Of a stretch of 34,879 nt of DNA, positions 16,202 through 22,293 are shown one piece after another. The notes beneath the pieces were generated by a model, which was not told the DNA's origin, made no database searches, and was given only the letters and a program-made list of their open reading frames with translations. The DNA is taken from the NCBI GenBank assembly GCA_029557215.1, contig JAKPQQ010000269.1, forward strand, positions 1 through 34,879, read 5' to 3'. A program made the translations under genes and the position numbers. Positions within the stretch are counted from its first letter, which is position 1. Each line of letters starts with the position of its first letter. This DNA comes from Fibrobacterota bacterium (GTDB taxonomy: Bacteria > Fibrobacterota > Fibrobacteria > UBA5070).

Positions 16202-16993
16202 ATGTTGGTCGACGAAACGGAATTGGAACTGAATCAATTGTCGGAACGATTGGAGCTGATCGAACATTCGAAATCGATCCTGGAACCTTGGCGGCATTGG
16301 TTGTTCGATCGCGTGCGAGCGCTCGATCCTCTTCGTATTCTGGAACTTGGAAGCGGATCCGGAGCCCTTTGGTCGGAGAACCTGGGGCGTCTGGGAATGC
16401 GCTGGGAAATCGTGGTTTCCGACCTTTCGGAAGAAAAGGTCGCCTTCTGCAAACAGCGGATCGGGCCGCGCCGGGGATTCGATTTCCGGACAATCGATGC
16501 GCACTCGATTCCGTATCCCGACGATTCATTCGACGTGGTTGTCGCCGATCACCTATTGCAGCGGATCCCCGATCCCGAACTGGCGCTTCGGGAAATCCGT
16601 CGGGTGCTTCGCCGGGGTGGGAAACTTCTGGTTTCGGCAATCGGAAAACGCAACCTCATGGAAATGGAATGGCTGGTCTTTTCCACCTTTCCCTACTCCG
16701 AATTGGACTCGGCGTTCCCCGAATCCCGAAGGACTTTTTCGCTGGATACGGGGGTGGAATTCCTTCGGCCGTACTTCCACGACATCCGCCTGGAACTGTT
16801 TTCCGACACCCTGATGGTCACCGACGGCGAGGCCCTGGTGGATTCGATCTACGCGCTGAATCGCCTGGCGGGCGACCAGACGATCATCCGCGAGATCGAC
16901 CGCGAGCGCCTGCGCGGGTCCATCGACGCCATCCTGGCGCAACAAGGATGCGTGCGCATCCACCGCGACGCCGGGCTGTTCACCTGCGGGTGA
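16202..16993 (+). CDS. class I SAM-dependent methyltransferase
   Basis: The 263-residue product starts at ATG 16202, with AAAGGTGG at 16188-16195 as ribosome site. A longer frame from TTG 16097 would add a basic stretch without SD and is less likely. Motif I is LELGSGSG (47-54). The post-I acid is in VVSDLSEEKV, motif II is FDVVVADHLLQRIPDPE, and motif III is RVLRRGGKLLVSAIG, as in Methyltransf_11/UbiE-like enzymes. The N-terminal 35 residues are helical and acidic. The substrate cannot be told from sequence. It stands alone, between its own leader region and the convergent epmB gene 39 bp away. Confidence 0.8.
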   Translation: MLVDETELELNQLSERLELIEHSKSILEPWRHWLFDRVRALDPLRILELGSGSGALWSENLGRLGMRWEIVVSDLSEEKVAFCKQRIGPRRGFDFRTIDAHSIPYPDDSFDVVVADHLLQRIPDPELALREIRRVLRRGGKLLVSAIGKRNLMEMEWLVFSTFPYSELDSAFPESRRTFSLDTGVEFLRPYFHDIRLELFSDTLMVTDGEALVDSIYALNRLAGDQTIIREIDRERLRGSIDAILAQQGCVRIHRDAGLFTCG

Positions 16994-17032
16994 AGCTGGA
17001 ACGGAGCTAAGGGTTCGTGCCGGACCCGGCGA

Positions 17033-18022
17033 TCAGCCCACCGGCGTCTTGCTCGGCTCGCCTTCGATCTCGCGCACGAAGCGGGGCACCAGGTAGCCGG
17101 GCAGGCGTCGGCGCAGTTCTTCGACCAGACGGATTCCGTCGGTGTCGGCGACCCGGAACCGGGACGAGCCTTCCACGCGGTCCAGGGCGTGCAGATAGTA
17201 CGGCATCGATCCCGCGTCCCACAGCGCGAGCGAAAGATTTTCCAGCGCGTCGGCGGAATCGTTGACCCCGGCCAGCAGCACCGACTGGTTCAGCACCACG
17301 GCGCCCGCTCCGCGCAGGCGCGCGATCGCGGATGCGACGGAGGAGTCGATCTCCGAGGGATGGTTGGCGTGGGCCACCACCACGACGCGCAGCCTGGATG
17401 TCGACAGAATCCGGCAAAGATCGGAGGTGATGCGCGAGGGCAGGACCACGGGAAGCCGCGAATGGATCCGCAGCGTGGACAGGTGCGCGACGGATTCCAG
17501 GTCGGCCACGCGCGCGGCGAAGGCGGAATCCGGCAGCACGAGCGGGTCGCCGCCGGACAACACGGCTTCGCGCAGCGACGCGTCGGCGCGGAACGCGTCC
17601 AGTTGGGCGGCCCAGCGCGACGGCGACGTGGCCGATTCGTCGTAGGGGAAGTTCTGCCGGAAGCAGTAGCGGCAATGCACGGCGCAGGCGCCCGTCGCCA
17701 CCACCAGGGCACGGGATGCGTATTTCTGCAGCAGTCCGGGAGCCTTCCGGGACGACAGGTCGCCCACGGGGTCCGATCGTTCCTCGGGCGCGGCGACGGA
17801 TTCCGACGCATCGGGCCAGACCTGGCGCAACAGCGGATCGAGCGGATCCCCCTTGCGCATGCGGTTCGCGAACCCGCGCGGGACCAGAAGCGGGAAACTG
17901 CCCGATCGGGGCAGGGGCGGCAGGCGGTCGAGCGGCGTGTTCAGGAACGCGGCCAGTTCCGATGGCTCGCGGAACGCGTCGCGCAGCTGTTCCTGCCAGG
18001 TTGGTTCGGAAGCGGTATCCAT
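17033..18022 (-). CDS. epmB: EF-P beta-lysylation protein, radical SAM lysine 2,3-aminomutase family
   Basis: The 329-residue product starts at ATG 18022; a longer frame would add 30 residues unlike the family. The radical-SAM cluster is C113-x3-C117-x2-C120 (CAVHCRYCFRQNFPY), followed by SGGDPLVLPD and RIHSRLPVVLPSRI, all typical of KamA/EpmB. The C-terminal GYLVPRFVREIEGEPSK places a Lys (about 325) where the PLP-binding lysine sits. EpmB makes (R)-beta-lysine from lysine, which EpmA then attaches to elongation factor P to relieve stalling at polyproline. The partner epmA is divergent, 101 bp away, which makes this assignment strong over a catabolic lysine aminomutase. No SD is seen before the start. 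Confidence 0.9.
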   Translation of the reverse strand: MDTASEPTWQEQLRDAFREPSELAAFLNTPLDRLPPLPRSGSFPLLVPRGFANRMRKGDPLDPLLRQVWPDASESVAAPEERSDPVGDLSSRKAPGLLQKYASRALVVATGACAVHCRYCFRQNFPYDESATSPSRWAAQLDAFRADASLREAVLSGGDPLVLPDSAFAARVADLESVAHLSTLRIHSRLPVVLPSRITSDLCRILSTSRLRVVVVAHANHPSEIDSSVASAIARLRGAGAVVLNQSVLLAGVNDSADALENLSLALWDAGSMPYYLHALDRVEGSSRFRVADTDGIRLVEELRRRLPGYLVPRFVREIEGEPSKTPVG

Positions 18023-18123
18023 CGAGTTCTGTGGGCAAAGATAGGCCGTGGACCGGTCGCGCCGGTGTCCGAACGGGCTCGCAGCGGGTACATTGCATGC
18101 CTGACCGCGCAAATGGAGGATGG
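18023..18123. promoter_or_regulatory. divergent promoter region between epmB and epmA
   Basis: The 101-bp gap must drive both genes. On + there is TACATT (18089-18094) about 30 bp before epmA, and on - TATCTT (18043-18038) 15 bp before epmB. Both fit T-A-n-n-n-T -10 boxes, but neither has an evident -35. epmA has GGAGGA at 18115-18120, 3 bp from its start; epmB has none. Confidence 0.4.
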
Positions 18124-19101
18124 ATGGATCGAAACCACGATGAATCGGGGAGCTGGAAACCCACGGCGACCTTGGAAGCGCTTCGTTTCCGGGCCGGGTG
18201 CCTGCGCGCGGTCCGCGAATTCTTCCATGCCCGCGACGTCCTGGAAGTGGAGACCCCCGTCGCGTCGTCCTCCGGCACGGTCGACCTGTGGATCGATTCC
18301 TTCGAGGTGAAATCGCACTTGCGCCACCAGTCGATGTGGCTGCAGACTTCGCCCGAATTCCACATGAAGCGGCTTCTGGCGGCGGGATCGGGTCCGATCT
18401 GGCAGATGTCGCGGGTGTTCCGCGACGAAGGTTCGGGGCGCTGGCACCAGAACGAATTCTCCATGATCGAGTGGTACCGTCCGGGCTGGTCGTTGCGCGA
18501 CCTGTGCGCGGAAGTCGAAGACCTGGTGCGCGAGCTGGTCCCGTCGCTGCCCAAGGCGCGCTGGATGAGCTTCCGCGAGGCGTTCGTGGAGCGCGCCGGG
18601 GTGGATCCGTTCTCCGACCCGATCGCCAAGATCCGTCAAGCGGTGGAAGAAACCAGCGCCGTGGTGCCCGCGCTGGGCGCGGTCGATCGCGACGGCTGGC
18701 TGGATCTGCTGCTGGTGAGCCGCGTGGAACCAGGCCTGGGAGAGGACCAACCCGTGTTCCTGTGGGGGTACCCGCCTTCGCGGGCGGCGTTGGCCAGGAT
18801 CGGGGACGACCAGGGCAATCCGGTGGCCATGCGGGCCGAATTCTACTGGAAGGGCGTGGAGCTCACCAACGCCTACGACGAGCTGGTGGATCCGGCCGAA
18901 CAACTCGCTCGGTTCCAGGAAGAACACCGCGCGCGCCTGGGGATGAACAAGCCGACCCCTCCCATCGACCACGGTCTGGTGGAGGCGCTGCGCCATGGAA
19001 TGCCGGCGGGAGCGGGAGTCGCGTTGGGGTTCGATCGGCTGGTCGCCCTAGCCATGGGAGCCGATTCCATCGCGGAAGTGATCGCTTTCGCGGAGAATTG
19101 A
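18124..19101 (+). CDS. epmA: EF-P lysine ligase (lysyl-tRNA synthetase-like)
   Basis: The 325-residue length equals that of typical EpmA/PoxA/GenX, a class II lysyl-tRNA synthetase catalytic core lacking the anticodon domain. Motif 1 is around FFHARDVLEVETPV, motif 2 is SRVFRDEGSGRWHQNEFSMIEWYRPG, ELTNAYDEL contacts lysine, and motif 3 is GVALGFDRLVALAMG. It activates (R)-beta-lysine with ATP and attaches it to the conserved Lys of EF-P. ATG 18124 is chosen for its GGAGGA site and family length; ATG 18097 in frame would add nine residues but sits too near the likely -10. It works with divergent epmB; efp itself is not in the window. Confidence 0.93.
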   Translation: MDRNHDESGSWKPTATLEALRFRAGCLRAVREFFHARDVLEVETPVASSSGTVDLWIDSFEVKSHLRHQSMWLQTSPEFHMKRLLAAGSGPIWQMSRVFRDEGSGRWHQNEFSMIEWYRPGWSLRDLCAEVEDLVRELVPSLPKARWMSFREAFVERAGVDPFSDPIAKIRQAVEETSAVVPALGAVDRDGWLDLLLVSRVEPGLGEDQPVFLWGYPPSRAALARIGDDQGNPVAMRAEFYWKGVELTNAYDELVDPAEQLARFQEEHRARLGMNKPTPPIDHGLVEALRHGMPAGAGVALGFDRLVALAMGADSIAEVIAFAEN

Positions 19102-19144
19102 ACCCCCAATCGCCTAAATCGGGGGGCGGCTCGTCCAGGATTGC

Positions 19145-19150
19145 TACTTT
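19145..19150 (+). promoter_or_regulatory. candidate -10 box (TACTTT) for purF
   Basis: TACTTT ends 11 bp before ATG 19162 with no SD between, so the purF leader would be about 5 nt. No convincing -35 is seen. No purine-type riboswitch fold is visible in the 60-bp gap after epmA. Confidence 0.35.
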
Positions 19151-19161
19151 GACCGTTCTCC

Positions 19162-20565
19162 ATGGTCGACGAAATCAGCGAAGAGTGCGGTGTCATTGGC
19201 GTCTGGGGTCATGAGAATGCCTCCCGGATCGCCGCGATGGGTCTTTTTGCCATGCAGCACCGGGGGCAGGAATCCTCCGGAGTGGCTGCCTGCGATGGCA
19301 AGGAGGTCCGGCTGGTGCGCCAAATGGGCCTGGTGGCGCGACTCACCGAGTACATGCAGGAGCACGGCGAACCGGCCGGCCACGCCGCCATCGGTCATGT
19401 TCGCTACAGCACGGCGGGATCGTCCAATCTCACCAACGCGCAGCCTCTCCTGATCCGCCACAAGCGCGGCCCGCTGTCCATCGCGCACAACGGCAACCTC
19501 TACAACGCCAAGGAACTGCGTCGCCAACTGGAAGAGATGGGGCACATCTTCCAGAGCACCAGCGACACGGAAACGATCGTCCACCTCACGGCGCGGCATC
19601 CGTCGCCCAGCCTGGAAGAGGCCATCAAGGCCGCTCTGCACCAGGTCAAGGGATCCTACTGCCTGACCATGCTTTCGCAGGATCGCCTGCTGGTGGCGCG
19701 CGACCCCATGGGGATCCGCCCGCTCTGCCTGGGGCGTCTGGACAAGGCCTGGATCGTCGCGTCGGAAAGCTGCGCCTTCGACCTGCTGGGCGCCATCTAC
19801 GTGCGCGACATCGAGCCTGGCGAACTCCTGGTCATCGACGATTCGGGTTGCAAATCCATCCGGATCGCCGAATCCAAGAAGCGCGCCCATTGCATCTTCG
19901 AGTTCGTGTACTTCAGCCGTCCCGACAGCATGATCTTCGGGCACAGCTGCGACAAGATCCGTCGTCGCCTGGGCAAGCAGCTCGCCACCGAGTGCCCCGC
20001 CGAAGCCGACGTGGTCATCTCCGTGCCCGACAGCTCCAACACCGCCGCCCTGGGTTTTTCCCACAAGTCGGGCATCCGGTTCGAGATCGGCCTCCTGCGC
20101 AACCACTACGTGGGCCGCACGTTCATCGATCCCACGCAGGCCGGACGCGAGAACAAGGTCAAGGTCAAGTTCAACCCCATCCCCGGCGTGCTCAAAGGGC
20201 GCCGCGTGGTGCTGGTCGACGACTCGATCGTGCGCGGGACCACCCTGCGCAGCCTGTGCCGCATGGTGCGCGAGGCGGGCGCCTCGGAAATCCACGTGCG
20301 CATCAGTTCGCCTCCGGTGCGCAACCCCTGCTACTACGGCATGGATTTCCCCACCGAATCCGAACTGCTCGCCTCGAACATGAGCGTGGAGGACATGCGC
20401 AAGTACCTGGGCGTGGATTCGCTCGGCTACCTGTCGATCGAAGGCATGGTTTCGTCGGCGCGCGAACTGGAAGGCCAGTTCTGCACCGGTTGTTTCTCTG
20501 GCTGCTACCCCGACGAAGAGCTGAACAAGAACGGCGAAAAGGAACAGACCACGCTGCCTTTGTGA
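19162..20565 (+). CDS. purF: amidophosphoribosyltransferase
   Basis: The 467-residue product catalyses the first committed step of purine synthesis: PRPP plus glutamine to phosphoribosylamine. A short propeptide MVDEISEE precedes Cys9, the N-terminal nucleophile of the glutaminase domain (CGVIGVWGHE, MQHRGQESSG, GHVRYSTAG, AHNGNLYN). The phosphoribosyltransferase half has the PRPP motif VVLVDDSIVRGTT. Four cysteines, C244, C390, C441 and C444, match the 4Fe-4S ligands of the Bacillus-type enzyme, so this is the iron-sulfur, self-processing form. No SD is evident. It is followed by a terminator and is not in a pur operon here. It marks the border of the accessory island downstream. Confidence 0.97.
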   Translation: MVDEISEECGVIGVWGHENASRIAAMGLFAMQHRGQESSGVAACDGKEVRLVRQMGLVARLTEYMQEHGEPAGHAAIGHVRYSTAGSSNLTNAQPLLIRHKRGPLSIAHNGNLYNAKELRRQLEEMGHIFQSTSDTETIVHLTARHPSPSLEEAIKAALHQVKGSYCLTMLSQDRLLVARDPMGIRPLCLGRLDKAWIVASESCAFDLLGAIYVRDIEPGELLVIDDSGCKSIRIAESKKRAHCIFEFVYFSRPDSMIFGHSCDKIRRRLGKQLATECPAEADVVISVPDSSNTAALGFSHKSGIRFEIGLLRNHYVGRTFIDPTQAGRENKVKVKFNPIPGVLKGRRVVLVDDSIVRGTTLRSLCRMVREAGASEIHVRISSPPVRNPCYYGMDFPTESELLASNMSVEDMRKYLGVDSLGYLSIEGMVSSARELEGQFCTGCFSGCYPDEELNKNGEKEQTTLPL

Positions 20566-20588
20566 GCAGGCTCCCGATCCGGGATTCC

Positions 20589-21638
20589 CTATTCCGCTTG
20601 TGATCCGAACGACGCCTCGAAAGGGCGTCTTTTCGTTGCGAGAACGCCGAGCTGGAGCGCATGCCCACCCGGGCCGGGCTTGCGCTTCACCGCGCGATTC
20701 CCGCTTCCCGCCATGTCCGACAAATCCTGGATGAAGCGCTTCCAGGTCCCGACAAGTTCCGGCGGCGCCGCTGGTCGATATCCCGGGCCGTGTCCCAGGA
20801 TCCAGCGCGCCGCTTCGCCGGGATCGCCGAAGGGCAAGGTGAATTCCACCGATCCGTCGGTGAGTTCCCGGGTGCGTTGGGATGGATGCCACCTGCGTTC
20901 GCGCACGTAGGGGGCGTGGTCGACGTCGGCCAGGAAGACGGCCTCGAAGACGTCTCCGCTGAAGGCCCCCAGACATGACGGAATCCGTTTGCGGGGTGTG
21001 CGTTTGAACCGGCGTTCCAGAATCTCCAGCTCGTGCATCCGCGACAGCGTGAACCGCTTGATCCTTTCCGGGTGTTTCGCCGGCTCCCGCGCCTGCAGGT
21101 AGGGCATGCCGTTCCACTCGAAGAGGTCGACGGGTTCCACGATCCTCTCGCTTGAAGACGATTCGCCGGGTTTGCGGTAGTCGAACCGCACCAGCCTCCG
21201 TTCGCGGATGGCCAGCGACAACCTGCCCAGGAACATCTTCGGGAAGATCCCCGTCAGGCGCGCGAGGGTGGTGTTCCCCGGCGTGCGCAGCATGGGGTCC
21301 AACGCGAGCCGGTTCTTCAAGCCGTCCTTCAATTCCGGATCCAGCAGGAAGTCCATGGCCAACCGGATCCCGAAGGCGCCGGTCACTGGCTCCACGACCT
21401 GCAAAGGAAAGCTCCACGCGTCGGTGTATCTCCAGGTGAACCGTTTCCTGTCGTACTCGATGGGAGCGCCCATGCGGCGCAGCTCTTCGGCGCACTTGTA
21501 CAGGGTCTTGCGCTCGCATCCCATGGCCTCCAGGATGTCGGCGATCCGGGGGTGTTCGCCCGCCTCCGACCAGGCCACGAGCAACGTGTTGTGGAGCGCG
21601 ACAAGCCGCGAAATGCGATCGGGAAGCGATGCGGGCAA
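20589..21638 (-). CDS. WYL-domain transcription regulator
   Basis: The 349-residue product starts at TTG 21638, chosen because AAGGAG lies 7 bp upstream (21646-21651). The N-terminal part has an HTH-like segment (IADILEAMGCERKTLYKCAEELRRMG, about 32-57). Residues about 137-203 are a WYL domain (LSLAIRERRLVRFDYRK, RIVEPVDLFEWNG), with the signature reading P179-Y180-L181 instead of W-Y-L. WYL regulators often control phage-defence loci and sense nucleic-acid or nucleotide ligands. It is transcribed away from the helicase/methyltransferase operon, with about 470 bp between, and probably represses it; this is inference. Its last codons overlap the purF terminator. Confidence 0.85.
   Translation of the reverse strand: MPASLPDRISRLVALHNTLLVAWSEAGEHPRIADILEAMGCERKTLYKCAEELRRMGAPIEYDRKRFTWRYTDAWSFPLQVVEPVTGAFGIRLAMDFLLDPELKDGLKNRLALDPMLRTPGNTTLARLTGIFPKMFLGRLSLAIRERRLVRFDYRKPGESSSSERIVEPVDLFEWNGMPYLQAREPAKHPERIKRFTLSRMHELEILERRFKRTPRKRIPSCLGAFSGDVFEAVFLADVDHAPYVRERRWHPSQRTRELTDGSVEFTLPFGDPGEAARWILGHGPGYRPAAPPELVGTWKRFIQDLSDMAGSGNRAVKRKPGPGGHALQLGVLATKRRPFEASFGSQAE
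20611..20633 (+). terminator. intrinsic terminator of purF
   Basis: GACGCC (20611-20616) pairs with GGCGTC (20624-20629), followed by TTTT at 20630-20633. It lies 45 bp after the purF stop and within the final codons of the opposing WYL gene. Confidence 0.85.
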
Positions 21639-21651
21639 AGGAGGTCTCCTT
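21638..21651. promoter_or_regulatory. palindrome covering the ribosome site of the WYL gene
   Basis: AAGGAG-GT-CTCCTT is a perfect 6+6 inverted repeat. Its minus-strand half is the SD of the WYL gene, and its edge touches the TTG start codon. It could be an operator for autoregulation, or a chance product of the SD. Confidence 0.3.
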
Positions 21652-21742
21652 CGTCAAGGATCAGAGGTGTCCACTGTCCAGGGAATGAATAGAAAACCGA
21701 TTGCCGAGCCGGAGTTTATGATCCAGATTAAAGGTGCACCCC

Positions 21743-21886
21743 ATGGAAGGACCCGCGGTGGATTGGATCGCCTACTTCGAGACCATGAAGGATTGGAAGC
21801 GGTTGCCCGCCTACAAGGCCGAGCCGAGGCTGGACAGCCTTGTGGCGATTCGCCCGGGCGCCATGCGCGGATGGGCGGGGGACTGA
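21743..21886 (+). CDS. small ORF, possibly the N-terminal remnant of a larger protein
   Basis: This 47-residue frame starts at ATG 21743 with AAAGGTG upstream. Codon third positions are strongly GC-rich, as in real genes here, so it is or was coding. It reads WIAYFETMKDWKRLPAYKAE then PRLDSLVAIRPG before a stop. The opening, rich in Trp, Tyr and charged residues, looks like the start of a longer soluble protein; my impression is of a PD-(D/E)XK-type hypothetical family, but I could not check. A second frame (21889-22029) begins 2 bp after its stop. An intact peptide gene cannot be excluded. Confidence 0.45.
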   Translation: MEGPAVDWIAYFETMKDWKRLPAYKAEPRLDSLVAIRPGAMRGWAGD

Positions 21887-21888
21887 GG

Positions 21889-22029
21889 GTGGAATACCTG
21901 TTCGACGTAATGCGCGAGAATGGCTGGCGGATGACCCGGGGGGTATTCCTTGGCGGGGTGCCTGGACTGCAATTTCTCCAACAACCTGAGAGAGACCGTC
22001 GATTCCTCCTCCTTGGCGGGATTTTCTGA
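21889..22029 (+). CDS. second small ORF, doubtful
   Basis: A 46-residue frame from GTG 21889, with GAGGG just before it. The first 25 codons have GC-rich third positions (VEYLFDVMRENGWRMTRGVF), but the second half does not. It could be the C-terminal fragment of the same decayed gene as 21743-21886 with the middle lost, a small coupled gene, or non-coding. Confidence 0.25.
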   Translation: MEYLFDVMRENGWRMTRGVFLGGVPGLQFLQQPERDRRFLLLGGIF

Positions 22030-22073
22030 TTTTCTCTTACCAGGAGTGGGTGTATTGCATGGGTTGGAATCTG

Positions 22074-22108
22074 TCAAACCCGACCAAACCCGCAATAACT
22101 AGGTTTGA
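22074..22108. promoter_or_regulatory. phased direct repeats and inverted repeat upstream of the defence operon
   Basis: CAAACCCG occurs at 22075-22082 and again at 22085-22092, exactly 10 bp (one helical turn) apart. TCAAACC (22074-22080) is matched by its reverse complement GGTTTGA at 22102-22108, six bases before ATG 22114. This looks like an operator for the divergent WYL protein or for the HTH protein itself. No clear -35/-10 pair is seen. Confidence 0.4.
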
Positions 22109-22113
22109 ACCCT

Positions 22114-22293
22114 ATGACAGACCGTTGGCTCTCCGTGGACGAAATCGCCGAATACCTGGGGGTTGCGAAGGACACCATCTACACCTGGGTCAACGCCAAA
22201 GGCATGCCCGGGCACAAGGTTGGCCGCTTCTGGAAGTTCAAGAAGGACGACGTCGATTCCTGGGTGCGAGCCGGTGGAGCCAATGAAGCATGA
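22114..22293 (+). CDS. small excisionase-family (MerR-like) HTH protein
   Basis: The 59-residue product starts at ATG 22114. SVDEIAEYLGVAKDTIYTWV followed by GHKVGRFWKFKKDDVDSWV is the full excisionase-type HTH_17 fold: helix-turn-helix plus beta wing. Such proteins bind DNA as accessory factors of integrases, or act as small regulators at the head of restriction and defence operons. No integrase is in the window, so a regulator or DNA-loading subunit is more likely. The stop overlaps the next start (ATGA), so it is translationally coupled to the helicase gene. The SD is weak (AGG at 22101-22103). Confidence 0.8.
   Translation: MTDRWLSVDEIAEYLGVAKDTIYTWVNAKGMPGHKVGRFWKFKKDDVDSWVRAGGANEA

Noticed and set aside
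17716..18123. Upstream open frame extending epmA into epmB
   Set aside because: It overlaps epmB on the other strand and would give a protein much longer than the EpmA family; the GGAGGA before 18124 fits the family start.
22114..22293. Excisionase-like protein as evidence for an integrated phage or ICE
   Set aside because: No integrase, phage structural gene or direct-repeat attachment sites are visible, and the gene is translationally coupled to the helicase.
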